From: Flavobacterium sp. Root901
Lineage (GTDB): Bacteria; Bacteroidota; Bacteroidia; Flavobacteriales; Flavobacteriaceae
Length of the DNA stretch: 64,000 nt
NCBI RefSeq assembly: GCF_001429765.1
Contig: NZ_LMJB01000005.1
Location: 126,549-190,548 of the forward strand
Direction: 5' to 3'
Part shown: positions 1 through 8,265 of the stretch, piece by piece
How positions within the stretch are numbered: position 1 is the stretch's first letter
Layout of the letters: each line of letters opens with the position of its first letter
The notes under the pieces: model-generated
Told to the model about the DNA's origin: nothing
What the model saw: only the letters and a program-made list of their open reading frames with translations
The model's database searches: none
Position numbers and translations under genes: made by a program

Positions 1-1
1 A

Positions 2-25
2 GAAGAAACTAAAGATACAGAATAG
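2..25 (+). CDS. Possible 3' end of a plus-strand gene (partial)
   Basis: A short open frame entering from the left edge reads E-E-T-K-D-T-E and stops at TAG (23-25). An acidic tail followed about 40 nt later by a strong hairpin is what the end of a gene looks like, but too little is visible to identify the protein or to be sure that it is one. Confidence 0.25.
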   Translation, partial: EETKDTE

Positions 26-65
26 AGAAATTTTAAAATTTCCAAATCTCAAAATTAAAGATAAC

Positions 66-103
66 GGCCTTTGTCAAAGTTTAAAACTTTGACAAAGGTT
101 TTT
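66..103. terminator. Bidirectional hairpin terminator
   Basis: CCTTTGTCAAAGT (68-80) is mirrored by ACTTTGACAAAGG (86-98) and followed by a T run. It lies between the left-edge frame and the minus-strand gene ending at 106, so it can serve both. Nearly the same core (TTTGTCAAAGT...ACTTTGACAAA) recurs at 6025-6063. Confidence 0.75.
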
Positions 104-105
104 TA

Positions 106-846
106 TTAGTTGACAAATAAAACTTTAGAAACATACAAAATTCCTTTTCCCATCAGCCACAGCAAAGCCGCTGCTCCAAGTAATTTCCATGCCCTGGTTT
201 TACTAGTCTTTTCGTTAGGGAAAAACGAAAACAATTCTAAATATTTTATCATGATATAAATACTTGTTCCGATTATAGCAAACCATATAACCTCATTTAT
301 ACGAACATACAAACCGTATAGAAAAACTGCACTTAGAAACAGAACCGTAACAAACTGCAGGTAATAATAATTCCTAAAACTGATTCTGTAGTTCTCTTTT
401 GTTGATAAAATCAAAAACGAAAACAGAAGTAAAGCAGTCAACGCAGATATTACATTATAAAAAATCGGATTCCATTGAAGAACCAGCACTATAACAGCAA
501 TAAGCGCAATAACTGTACAACCTCCAAGCGAACTGATACTTCTTGTCCTGCTGTCGCTTTTAAAAGGAAACAAAAGAGGATATAGATATTTCTCTAAAAA
601 TCGCCAAAACGGTAAAGCATAAATCGCTGCAATTCCGGATAAAACTATTTCATAATTATAAAAAACATCCTGCGGAACTTTGTACAACACATACAAAAGA
701 GCCTGCGTAAGCGCAAATGCAGGAATGCAGACCGTTTTTACAGTTTCCCAAGGATCTGTTCCCCAAAAATTATGTTTTAATTTAAAAGCATATTTATTAA
801 TAAAATATTCTCTTGTAAATATTGCTGTAGACTGACTCCAAAGCAA
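106..846 (-). CDS. Unidentified polytopic membrane protein
   Basis: A 246-residue protein with about seven or eight hydrophobic segments, for example around residues 40-60, 65-80, 105-125, 130-148, 160-180, 185-200 and 222-240. The only early in-frame start is TTG at 846; the next in-frame Met is near residue 198, so TTG or a small misreading of the start must be accepted. It follows the minus-strand gene at 855-1397 with an 8-nt gap, suggesting co-translation. I do not recognise the family. Function is unknown; an inner-membrane location is inferred from hydrophobicity. Confidence 0.7.
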   Translation of the reverse strand: MLWSQSTAIFTREYFINKYAFKLKHNFWGTDPWETVKTVCIPAFALTQALLYVLYKVPQDVFYNYEIVLSGIAAIYALPFWRFLEKYLYPLLFPFKSDSRTRSISSLGGCTVIALIAVIVLVLQWNPIFYNVISALTALLLFSFLILSTKENYRISFRNYYYLQFVTVLFLSAVFLYGLYVRINEVIWFAIIGTSIYIMIKYLELFSFFPNEKTSKTRAWKLLGAAALLWLMGKGILYVSKVLFVN

Positions 847-854
847 ACATAATC

Positions 855-1397
855 CTATATGGATATAACGGTGCGAAGTACAAATTCCTCAACTGTACAG
901 CCGTAAAATATACAAATTACGCTTATTAGCAGCAATTCATAAGTGAGCAGAACCGGAGAAAACAAAAATCGAAATAAAGGTGCCAGATGTTTGATTAAAA
1001 AGTTAATAAGAAGATTCCAATATTTTTTAAACAACGCAATAATGGCGCAGATAGCAATAAATGCTGATAAATAAAACATCCAGTTGGTAAGGAGCTGAGT
1101 CTGCATCCAAAACTGAATTGTTGAGTTTTTAGGCGCAGTGTATAAAACCTTAGAATTAGCATAAACCTGCAGCGCTAATTCATCTCTAACTTTATCGCCT
1201 AATTTTGGAAATTCGTTTTTATGTTTCAGCCAAAATTGATCTGGATTGAAACCATTTTTTTTCAGAACGGCAAGTTCATACAAAACACTTTTCTGCTCAT
1301 CATTTAACGAACTTAAATTACTGTTTATACTGTCTGAAACAGGTTTTCCATAAGTACAGAAACCCAGCAGCAGTATAAAATATATTATTTTTTTCAA
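855..1397 (-). CDS. Unidentified secreted/membrane protein, signal peptide plus two helices
   Basis: A 180-residue protein. Residues 1-17 form a signal peptide (MKKIIYFILLLGFCTYG). A polar stretch (about 20-95) follows, then two or three hydrophobic segments (about 105-123, 128-150, 152-165). This suggests a periplasmic N-terminal part anchored in the inner membrane. It is the first gene of a two-gene unit with the polytopic protein 8 nt downstream; the two may form a complex. Family not recognised. Confidence 0.7.
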   Translation of the reverse strand: MKKIIYFILLLGFCTYGKPVSDSINSNLSSLNDEQKSVLYELAVLKKNGFNPDQFWLKHKNEFPKLGDKVRDELALQVYANSKVLYTAPKNSTIQFWMQTQLLTNWMFYLSAFIAICAIIALFKKYWNLLINFLIKHLAPLFRFLFSPVLLTYELLLISVICIFYGCTVEEFVLRTVISI

Positions 1398-1481
1398 CTT
1401 CTAAATTTTAAAATATCAAAAGGATTAAAAATCCTTAACGACAAATATAAGTTTTAAAGTCTTTCAAAAAATACAAAAACA

Positions 1482-1511
1482 AAAAACCCGATCTTTTCAG
1501 AACGGGTTTTT
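1482..1511 (-). terminator. Terminator of the rplU-rpmA unit
   Basis: Arms AAAAACCCG and CGGGTTTTT flank a 12-nt loop just downstream of the rpmA stop on the minus strand, giving a GC-core stem with a T tail. Confidence 0.8.
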
Positions 1512-1534
1512 GTAAAAAGTAATCTTTATGATTA

Positions 1535-1795
1535 TTATGCCTCAAATGGAATAATAGAAACATAAGATTTGTTATCTCTTTTCTTTTGGAACTTAACAAC
1601 TCCATCAACTTTTGCATGTAAAGTGTGATCTTTACTAATGTAAACGTTTTCTCCTGGATTATGTTTAGAACCTCTTTGTCTTACGATGATGTTTCCAGCA
1701 ATAGCAGCTTGACCACCATAAATCTTAACGCCTAAACGTTTTGATTCTGATTCTCTACCATTCTTCGAACTACCGACACCTTTCTTGTGAGCCAT
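1535..1795 (-). CDS. rpmA: 50S ribosomal protein L27
   Basis: An 86-residue protein beginning [16 protein letters not shown] and containing the conserved [24 protein letters not shown] core of bacterial L27, with the usual family length. L27 sits near the peptidyl-transferase centre of the large subunit. There is no cleavable N-terminal extension like that known in Firmicutes. It lies 24 nt downstream of rplU, the standard L21-L27 operon, and ends at a hairpin terminator. Confidence 0.97.
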   Translation of the reverse strand: MAHKKGVGSSKNGRESESKRLGVKIYGGQAAIAGNIIVRQRGSKHNPGENVYISKDHTLHAKVDGVVKFQKKRDNKSYVSIIPFEA

Positions 1796-1819
1796 GACGT
1801 ATGAGTTTAAATATTGTTA

Positions 1820-2260
1820 TTATTCTTTAGTAGTCTCTTTTTTTGCTTTTGGAGCTGCTGCTTTTTTAGCCTTTGGAGCTTCTTCAGTAGCTGCCGGAGC
1901 TTCTTCTGCTACAACTGCTTTTTTAGCTGCTGCTTTTTTAGTTCCTCCTGCTGCAGTAATACCTTCAATTACAATTTGTGTAAGATATTGTCTGTGACCA
2001 TTTCTTTTTTTGTATCCTTTTCTTCTTTTCTTTTTGAAAACGATAACTTTATCACCTTTTAAGTGTTGTAACACTTTAGCTTCTACTGAAGCACCTTCTA
2101 TAGCTGGGGCGCCTAAAGTTACGTTTCCGTTATCATCTAATAAAAGAACTTTGTCAAAAGAAACTTTTGAACCTTCTTCGTTAGCTAAACGGTGAACATA
2201 AACCTTTAAGTCTTTGCTTACTTTAAATTGTTGCCCTGCTATCTCTACGATTGCATACAT
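1820..2260 (-). CDS. rplU: 50S ribosomal protein L21 with Ala/Lys-rich tail
   Basis: A 146-residue protein. Residues 1-103 are the L21 core (MYAIVEIAGQQFKV start; FKKKRRKGYKKRNGHRQ near residues 75-91). The usual protein has about 100 residues. Here residues 104-146 add an Ala/Lys/Glu-rich tail, a form of extension seen in Bacteroidota L21. It is first in the L21-L27 operon and has a clear Bacteroidota promoter upstream at 2291-2320. Confidence 0.97.
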   Translation of the reverse strand: MYAIVEIAGQQFKVSKDLKVYVHRLANEEGSKVSFDKVLLLDDNGNVTLGAPAIEGASVEAKVLQHLKGDKVIVFKKKRRKGYKKRNGHRQYLTQIVIEGITAAGGTKKAAAKKAVVAEEAPAATEEAPKAKKAAAPKAKKETTKE

Positions 2261-2290
2261 ACCAAATTGATTTATTGATTTTTAAGGTTG

Positions 2291-2320
2291 CAAATATACA
2301 ACTAATAATTTACTGTGCAA
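2291..2320 (-). promoter_or_regulatory. Promoter of rplU-rpmA
   Basis: Read on the minus strand, TTG (2320-2318) is followed after 19 nt by TATATTTG (2298-2291). This is the Bacteroidota -33/-7 consensus (TTG, TAnnTTTG). It lies about 30 nt upstream of the rplU ATG. Confidence 0.75.
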
Positions 2321-2463
2321 TCTCTTGTTCTAAAAATATTTATTTCCTTTTAAACTCTGTTTTTCAGGCACTTTTAAAGACAACAACAATTTTAAACAGG
2401 TGTAAATTACTATTAATTTTAAATGCATTTGCTTCAAATTTAGAAAACCTGCATAAAAAAGGT

Positions 2464-2471
2464 TACTTTTG
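2464..2471 (+). promoter_or_regulatory. -7 element of the M16 peptidase operon
   Basis: TACTTTTG matches TAnnTTTG 61 nt before the first M16 gene. I see no TTG at the expected -33 distance, so only the -7 element is supported. Confidence 0.45.
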
Positions 2472-2532
2472 ATGTAACTATAAACAAATCTTTACTACCA
2501 ATATTTTATAGGTATAATATTTATTAATCTTT

Positions 2533-3855
2533 ATGAAAAATTCAATAATGATGTTAAGTGCAGCACTAATGCTTGGCGGGGTAGCTCATGCTCAAAAGGT
2601 AGCTTTTGAAGAATACAATTTAGATAACGGCATGCATGTCATTCTGCACAACGATCCATCGGCGCCGGTAGTTATTACTTCTGTTATGTATCATGTTGGT
2701 TCAAAAGACGAAAGACCGGATCGCACTGGTTTTGCACATTTTTTTGAACATTTATTATTTGAAGGGACTCAAAATATTAAACGCGGCGAATGGATGAAAA
2801 TCGTTACCGCAAATGGCGGTGTCAATAACGCCAATACTTCTGACGACAGGACCTATTATTATGAAGTTTTCCCTTCCAATAATTTAGAATTAGGTTTATG
2901 GATGGAGTCTGAAAGATTAATGCATCCGATTATCAACAAAATTGGAGTTGAAACGCAAAATGAAGTGGTTAAAGAAGAAAAAAGAATGCGTTACGACAAT
3001 CAGCCTTACGGAAATATTCTTCCGGAAGTTAAAAAGAATATGTTCAAAAACCACCCGTATCGCTGGACAACTATCGGCTCTATGAAAGATCTGGATGCAG
3101 CAACACTTGAAGAATTTCAGGCCTTCAATAAAAAATTCTATACTCCAAATAATGCTGTTTTGGTTGTTGCAGGAGATTTTGACAAAGCCAAAGCAAAAGA
3201 ATGGGTTCAGAAATATTTCGGACCAATCCCAAGAGGTGAGGAAGTTAAAAAACAAACCTTTACAGAAGAACCGATAACACAGCCGATAAAAGCAACTTAT
3301 GAGGATCCTAATATTCAGATTCCAATGGTCGTAGCATCGTACAGAACACCGTCTATGAAAACAAGAGACGCCAGAGTTTTAGACTTAATCTCTTCTTATT
3401 TAAGTGATGGAAAAAGTTCGAAATTGTACAAAAAAATTGTCGACGATAAAAAAATGGCACTTCAGATTGGTGCAGTTGGTTTTAGTCAGGAAGATTACGG
3501 CACTTATATTTTGTACGGATTACCGATGGCTCCGTATACCACGGCCGATATTTTAAAAGAAATGGATGAAGAAATCGTAAAAATCCAAACCGATTTGATT
3601 TCTGAAAAAGATTACGAGAAATTACAAAACAAATTCGATAATAATTTTGTGAATGCCAATGCGAGCGTAGAAGGAATTGCAGAAAATCTGGCTTCGTATT
3701 ATTTGCTTTACGGAGATGTAAATTTAATTAATACTGAAATTGATATTTACCACTCTATTACAAGAGAAGAAATTAGAGAGATTGCCAAGAAATATCTAAA
3801 TACAAACCAACGTTTAATTTTAGATTATATTCCGTCCCCAAAATCGCAGAACTAA
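2533..3855 (+). CDS. Secreted M16 (pitrilysin-family) zinc metallopeptidase, catalytic subunit
   Basis: A 440-residue protein with a signal peptide ending at VAHAQ (residues 1-20). The zinc site HFFEHLLF is the inverted HxxEH motif of M16 peptidases (about residues 69-76), and a Glu-rich NEVVKEEKRMRYDNQP segment near 140-155 holds the third ligand region. The C-terminal half is the second M16 domain. It is predicted to cleave peptides in the periplasm. The next gene, 12 nt downstream, is an M16 homologue without the zinc motif; such catalytic/non-catalytic pairs are known to form heterodimers in this family. The peptide substrate is unknown. Confidence 0.9.
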   Translation: MKNSIMMLSAALMLGGVAHAQKVAFEEYNLDNGMHVILHNDPSAPVVITSVMYHVGSKDERPDRTGFAHFFEHLLFEGTQNIKRGEWMKIVTANGGVNNANTSDDRTYYYEVFPSNNLELGLWMESERLMHPIINKIGVETQNEVVKEEKRMRYDNQPYGNILPEVKKNMFKNHPYRWTTIGSMKDLDAATLEEFQAFNKKFYTPNNAVLVVAGDFDKAKAKEWVQKYFGPIPRGEEVKKQTFTEEPITQPIKATYEDPNIQIPMVVASYRTPSMKTRDARVLDLISSYLSDGKSSKLYKKIVDDKKMALQIGAVGFSQEDYGTYILYGLPMAPYTTADILKEMDEEIVKIQTDLISEKDYEKLQNKFDNNFVNANASVEGIAENLASYYLLYGDVNLINTEIDIYHSITREEIREIAKKYLNTNQRLILDYIPSPKSQN

Positions 3856-3867
3856 GAATATCGAATC

Positions 3868-5916
3868 ATGAAAAATCTACATACTTTTTTAATCCTTTTA
3901 TTCCTAACTGGAATTATGCAAGCACAAGACCGTCCACAACCAAAACCAGGAAATTCACCTGTAGTCAATATTAAAAAACCTCAAACCTTTGTTCTGGCAA
4001 ACGGTATGAAAGTTCTGGTTGTCGAAAACCATAAATTACCACGAGTAAGTTTTAACCTTACACTCGACAATGCCCCCTTTACCGAAGGAAACAAAAAAGG
4101 TGTCGACGAACTGACCAGCAGTTTAATAGGCAACGGAACTAAAAAAACTCCAAAAGAAGCTTTTAATGAAGAAATTGACTTTTACGGAGCCAACATAAAC
4201 TTTACATCCCAAGGTGCTTTTGCGAGTTCATTGTCCAAATATTCAGGACGTGTTTTAGAACTTTTAGCCGAAGGTGCTTTACAGCCAAATTTTACGCAGA
4301 CTGAATTTGATAAAGAAAAAGCAAAATTACTGGAAGGGCTTAAAGCCGATGAAAAAAGCGTACCGGCAATTGCAAATCGTGTTGTTGATGTTTTAGCTTT
4401 TGGAAAAAACCATCCTAACGGCGAATATCTTTCTGAAGAAACCGTAAAGAATGTTACACTTGAGGATGTTCAGAAAAATTATGCCACCTATTTTGTCCCT
4501 GAAAATGCTTATCTGGTTGTTATCGGTGATGTAAAATTCAAGGAAACAAAAGCTGCAGTTGAAAAACTTTTTAGCGGATGGAAAAAGCAAGCCGCGCCAA
4601 AAAATACATATCCAAATCCGGAAAACGCATCTAAACTTCAAATTGATTTTGTTGATGTTCCAAATGCTGTTCAATCTGAAATATCTTTGGTAAACACCGT
4701 AAATTTAAGAATGAGCGATCCTGATTTTTTCCCGGCCGTAATTGCAAATCAAATTTTAGGCGGTGATTTTAACAGCTACTTAAATATGAACTTACGCGAA
4801 CAACACGCGTGGACTTATGGTGCAAATTCAAGCATTGGCGCCGGTAAATATGTAACCAAATTCAAAGCTTCATCTGCCGTACGAAATGCAGTTACCGACA
4901 GTGCAGTGATTCAGTTTATCAAAGAAATTAAAAGAGTTCGTACGGAAAGAGTTGATCCTGAAGTTTTAAGAAATGTAAAAGCCGGATATATAGGCCGTTT
5001 TGTTATGCAGGTCGAAAAACCTCAGGCTGTTGCCCGTTATGCTTTAAACATTGAAACAGAAAAACTTCCGGCTGATTTCTATGAAAAATATATTCAGACC
5101 ATAAATAATGTAACTGCAGATGATATTTACCGCGTTGCAAACAAGTATTTTTTACTGGACAACATGCGAATTGTTATTGTTGGAAAAGGCTCTGATGTAA
5201 TTTCAGGTTTAGAAAAACTTCAAATTCCGATTTATTATTTTGATAAATACGGAAATCCGATTGAAAAACCTGCCGTTAAAAAAGAAGCCCCGACAAACAT
5301 TTCAGCAAAAACTGTTTTTGAGAATTATATTAAAGCCATTGGCGGAGAAAAAGCTGTAACAACAGTAAAAACTCTTTATATGAATGGTTCTACAACTATT
5401 CCGCAGGCACCTACTCCATTGACTTTTATATCAAAATTAGATTCTAAAGGAAAAATGATGGTTTCGCTTTCTATGGGAACTATGAATTTAATGAAACAGG
5501 TTGTTAATGACAAAGGTGCTTATATCGAACAGCAAGGACAGCGCAAGAACCTTGAAGGTGAAGATCTTAAAGAAATGAAAGCAAATGCCGCTCCTTTTGA
5601 AGAATTACAATTAGTAAAAAGAACAGATTTAAAAGTTGACAGCATTGAACCAGTTAACGGAAGTGATGCTTATGTAATTAAAGACGGTAAAACGACTTAT
5701 TTTTACGATGTAAAATCGGGGCTAAAAACAGCAGAATCCAAACTTCGCGAGCAAGGCGGAAAATCGGTTACACAAATAACAAATTTTAACGATTACAGAG
5801 AAGTAAAAGGTGTAAAAGTCCCTTTTAATTTAGTTCAGAATATTGGTTTTGAATTGGATATCAAAATGTCTGAAATTAAAATTAACGAAGGAGTTTCTGA
5901 GGCAGATTTTTTATAA
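3868..5916 (+). CDS. Secreted M16-family non-catalytic partner with LolA-like C-terminal domain
   Basis: A 682-residue protein with a signal peptide ending near MQAQ (residue 20). Residues 30-460 are two M16 domains. Where the HxxEH site should be, the sequence reads KGVDELTSSLIGNG, so the zinc ligands are absent and the protein should be inactive alone. Residues about 485-682 form an extra domain (from FENYIKAIGGEKAV) resembling the LolA/outer-membrane lipoprotein-sorting fold common after such Bacteroidota M16 proteins. It most likely partners with the active subunit encoded 12 nt upstream. The gene ends just before the 8-bp tandem repeat. Confidence 0.88.
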   Translation: MKNLHTFLILLFLTGIMQAQDRPQPKPGNSPVVNIKKPQTFVLANGMKVLVVENHKLPRVSFNLTLDNAPFTEGNKKGVDELTSSLIGNGTKKTPKEAFNEEIDFYGANINFTSQGAFASSLSKYSGRVLELLAEGALQPNFTQTEFDKEKAKLLEGLKADEKSVPAIANRVVDVLAFGKNHPNGEYLSEETVKNVTLEDVQKNYATYFVPENAYLVVIGDVKFKETKAAVEKLFSGWKKQAAPKNTYPNPENASKLQIDFVDVPNAVQSEISLVNTVNLRMSDPDFFPAVIANQILGGDFNSYLNMNLREQHAWTYGANSSIGAGKYVTKFKASSAVRNAVTDSAVIQFIKEIKRVRTERVDPEVLRNVKAGYIGRFVMQVEKPQAVARYALNIETEKLPADFYEKYIQTINNVTADDIYRVANKYFLLDNMRIVIVGKGSDVISGLEKLQIPIYYFDKYGNPIEKPAVKKEAPTNISAKTVFENYIKAIGGEKAVTTVKTLYMNGSTTIPQAPTPLTFISKLDSKGKMMVSLSMGTMNLMKQVVNDKGAYIEQQGQRKNLEGEDLKEMKANAAPFEELQLVKRTDLKVDSIEPVNGSDAYVIKDGKTTYFYDVKSGLKTAESKLREQGGKSVTQITNFNDYREVKGVKVPFNLVQNIGFELDIKMSEIKINEGVSEADFL

Positions 5917-5930
5917 AGGTGCTAAGGCGC

Positions 5931-6024
5931 TGAGATTCTGAGATTCTGAGATTCTGAGATTCTGAGATTCTGAGATTCTGAGATTCTGAGATTCTGAGAT
6001 TCTGAGATTCTGAGATTCTGAGAT
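5931..6024. repeat. 8-bp tandem repeat (TGAGATTC), 11.75 copies
   Basis: Eleven identical head-to-tail copies of TGAGATTC (5931-6018) are followed by a partial copy TGAGAT. The tract starts 15 nt after the M16 stop codon and ends at the terminator hairpin. All units are identical, which points to recent expansion or active slippage. Confidence 0.97.
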
Positions 6025-6063
6025 AAAAGCTTTGTCAAAGTTTAAAACTTTGACAAAGCTTTT
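6025..6063. terminator. Hairpin terminator, core shared with the one at 66-103
   Basis: AAAAGCTTTGTCAAAGT is mirrored by ACTTTGACAAAGCTTTT around a TTAAA centre and followed by T residues. It lies downstream of the plus-strand M16 operon. Confidence 0.8.
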
Positions 6064-6070
6064 TAAAAAT

Positions 6071-6144
6071 ATAGCCAATGGTTTCAACCATTGGAACATA
6101 ACGTAATTTACAATGCGTTCCCAAAAGCTGAAACCTTGGGCTAT
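6071..6144. repeat. Nested inverted repeat in the M16-EamA gap
   Basis: An inner perfect hairpin CCAATGGTT/AACCATTGG (6075-6094) shares its left arm with a larger one, ATAGCCAATGGTTTCA (6071-6086) against TGAAACCTTGGGCTAT (6129-6144). A single similar arm (GGTTGAAACCGTGGGCTATG) occurs near 47712, so this is a dispersed intergenic repeat. The rest of the 5917-6293 gap shows no gene. Confidence 0.65.
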
Positions 6145-6293
6145 GTTTGATAATCTTTGTGGAATTTTGAATACAATTTACTCCTGCAAAATAAGCCGCC
6201 AATCTAATATCGAAGCTCTTTGCGTCCCTTCAACTTCGCTGAGGGTAACAACGGCACGAAACTTATAACTTATAATTCATAACTCAAAAGAAA

Positions 6294-7160
6294 TCATTTT
6301 TTAGCCGATAAATAAACGCCAATCAAAATAATAAAAGCACCAAAAAACTGAATTGGCGTAAGCATTTCATTATCTAATAATCCCCAGAAAAAGGCGACTA
6401 TTGGAATTAAATACGTAACCGAAGTTGCAAAAACCGGAGACGATATCTGAATTAATTTAAAGAACAAAACATTTGCGATTCCGGTTCCTAAAATACCTAA
6501 AATCATGACGAAGAAAATAGAATGCTGTGCTGCTTCAAGATTTATTCTCTGCGGAATATCGGTTGTGCTTAAAATCAATAAAGCCGGAATAAGCAATATG
6601 GCAAAATTTCCTGTGGTGATGCTGAGAGAATTTAAATCAGATAAATATTTCTTGATTAAATTTACATTTACAGCATAACTAAGTGTCGCAATAACAACCA
6701 AAATAACATAATAATAATTTTGCCCTGGATGCGCAGATGCACCGCTTAAAACTAACAGCATACAGCCAGCCAAACCAACAAAAACACCTAAAACCTGTCG
6801 TTTTTGAAATTGAATCCCAAAAATAAGAATACCTAAAACTAAAGTATTTAAAGGTGTCAGTGAATTTAAAATGGCTACTATGGAGCTGTCAACTTCTGTT
6901 TCGGCAATTGCAAAAAGAAAGGCCGGAGTAAATGTTCCAAATAAAGAAGTTACAGCAACAAATTTCCATTGGCGGCGGGAAATCTTTTTCAGACTTTTAA
7001 AACCAACAATCAATAAAAAAACTGCTGCAAAAATGATTCGGAAAGAACCAACCTGAATTGCTGTTAAACCAACCAGTCCTCGTTTAATTAAAATAAAAGA
7101 ACTTCCCCAAATTAAGGACAATACCAGCAAGTAAGCCCACTTTAATTGTTTTGCATCCAT
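6294..7160 (-). CDS. EamA/RhaT-type drug/metabolite transporter
   Basis: A 288-residue protein with about ten hydrophobic helices in two similar halves. The N-terminal half has WAYLLVLSLIWGSSFILIKRG, and the second begins near residue 150. This is the EamA (DMT superfamily) arrangement and length. Such inner-membrane exporters move small metabolites; the substrate cannot be told from sequence. It ends facing the M16 operon and stands alone. Confidence 0.88.
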   Translation of the reverse strand: MDAKQLKWAYLLVLSLIWGSSFILIKRGLVGLTAIQVGSFRIIFAAVFLLIVGFKSLKKISRRQWKFVAVTSLFGTFTPAFLFAIAETEVDSSIVAILNSLTPLNTLVLGILIFGIQFQKRQVLGVFVGLAGCMLLVLSGASAHPGQNYYYVILVVIATLSYAVNVNLIKKYLSDLNSLSITTGNFAILLIPALLILSTTDIPQRINLEAAQHSIFFVMILGILGTGIANVLFFKLIQISSPVFATSVTYLIPIVAFFWGLLDNEMLTPIQFFGAFIILIGVYLSAKK

Positions 7161-7263
7161 AAAAATTATTTTACTGCAAATTTGTACTATTTTTATGAAC
7201 TGACCTCTCGTTTTTTATTAATTTTGCAACCAAATACGATTATTCAATTAAAAATCATATATA

Positions 7264-7638
7264 ATGAAATTTACAAAAATTATAGCTTCATTAGCCATTG
7301 CAGGTCTTGTATTTGTGAGCTGCAAAAAAGAAGAAGATAAAAATCTGGCGAATATAAAAAGCATAGAAACTCCTAAAGAACAAAAAGCAATTGCACCGGA
7401 AAATGTACAAACTGCAAGTTTTACAATCGAAGGAATGACTTGTGCAGTTGGATGCGCCAAAACAATCGAAAAAGAATTATCAAATCTTGACGGTGTTGAA
7501 AAAGCCGCGGTCGATTTTGACAAAAAAACAGCAACTGTAACTTTTGACAAAACGGTTCAAAATCCTGAATCATTGACCAAAATTGTTCAGCAAACCGGAG
7601 ACGGAAAAACATATAAGGTTTCGAATTTTAAATCTTAA
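7264..7638 (+). CDS. Lipoprotein with heavy-metal-associated (HMA) domain, CxxxC type
   Basis: A 124-residue protein. Residues 1-20 are a lipoprotein signal ending in FVSC (Cys20), so the domain is probably anchored in a membrane outside the cytoplasm. Residues about 52-118 are an HMA fold with GMTCAVGCAKTIEKEL. The two Cys are three residues apart, rather than two as in classic copper chaperones; this spacing is common among Bacteroidota HMA proteins. Copper or another soft metal is the likely ligand. The gene is monocistronic, with a bidirectional terminator between it and gldD. Confidence 0.85.
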   Translation: MKFTKIIASLAIAGLVFVSCKKEEDKNLANIKSIETPKEQKAIAPENVQTASFTIEGMTCAVGCAKTIEKELSNLDGVEKAAVDFDKKTATVTFDKTVQNPESLTKIVQQTGDGKTYKVSNFKS

Positions 7639-7664
7639 ATCTTAAATTTAAACTTTACCAAAAC

Positions 7665-7695
7665 AAAAACGGCGCTCAGATTGAACGCCGTTTTT
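7665..7695. terminator. Bidirectional terminator between the HMA gene and gldD
   Basis: AAAAACGGCG (7665-7674) pairs with CGCCGTTTTT (7686-7695) over an 11-nt loop; A and T runs on both sides allow use by both converging transcripts. Confidence 0.9.
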
Positions 7696-7704
7696 GTTTT
7701 ATTT

Positions 7705-8265
7705 TTATTTCCACTTTAATGTCTCCATTAAACGCTGCATATCATTTTTAATATAACTTGCGGCCGGCATAATAGAATCAAAATTGGGTTTTGCATAAAA
7801 GTAAACCGATCCTGTTATAAAATGTCTTGTACTGTCGGTAACATAAAACTGAGAGTTTGTAGCGGCGTTTCCATCAACCTGATAAAACATTCCATAGACT
7901 TTCTTTTCCGGATTTAAGTAAGGCTGTTCCAGAATATCATCGGCTTTAATTACGTGTTCGTAAGTAAGCTTTTGAGCATCTTTCAACAACTTTTCAATAT
8001 CGCCGTGTACAGGCTTATAAGTCAGGTATATTGTCGCTTTCATTTTTGGGTACGTAATCGCAAATCCGCATTCTTTCTCACCTTTAATAACAGCGTCTTC
8101 GTTCATTTGAAAAGTAAACGGGCAGGTATTTTCAAAATTGACATACTTTGCTTCCGGATAATCTAATCGAAGGAAACTTGCCGGTTTTGGCAGTACTTCG
8201 TCTTTACAGCTTATAACTGTTAAGGTTAGTAAAATTACCGCAGCCGAAATTATCTTTTTAAACAT
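7705..8265 (-). CDS. gldD: Gliding motility lipoprotein GldD
   Basis: A 186-residue lipoprotein with a signal ending VISC (Cys20). The remainder matches GldD: an FLRLDYPEAKY start to the mature protein, a central ITYPKMKATIYLTYKPV segment and a C-terminal MQRLMETLKWK. GldD is required for gliding and for the type IX secretion/gliding machinery in Flavobacterium johnsoniae; its biochemical role is not settled. Its ATG overlaps the gldE stop (TAATG), so the two are translationally coupled. The order mutY-ssb-gldE-gldD is the known F. johnsoniae arrangement. Confidence 0.95.
   Translation of the reverse strand: MFKKIISAAVILLTLTVISCKDEVLPKPASFLRLDYPEAKYVNFENTCPFTFQMNEDAVIKGEKECGFAITYPKMKATIYLTYKPVHGDIEKLLKDAQKLTYEHVIKADDILEQPYLNPEKKVYGMFYQVDGNAATNSQFYVTDSTRHFITGSVYFYAKPNFDSIMPAASYIKNDMQRLMETLKWK

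Noticed and set aside
2251..2472. A 73-codon plus-strand frame between rplU and the M16 gene
   Set aside because: It overlaps the rplU promoter and start on the opposite strand, has a composition typical of AT-rich non-coding DNA and no conserved pattern.
5931..6024. Tandem repeat considered as a CRISPR array
   Set aside because: The units are 8 bp, directly adjacent and without spacers; no cas genes are present.
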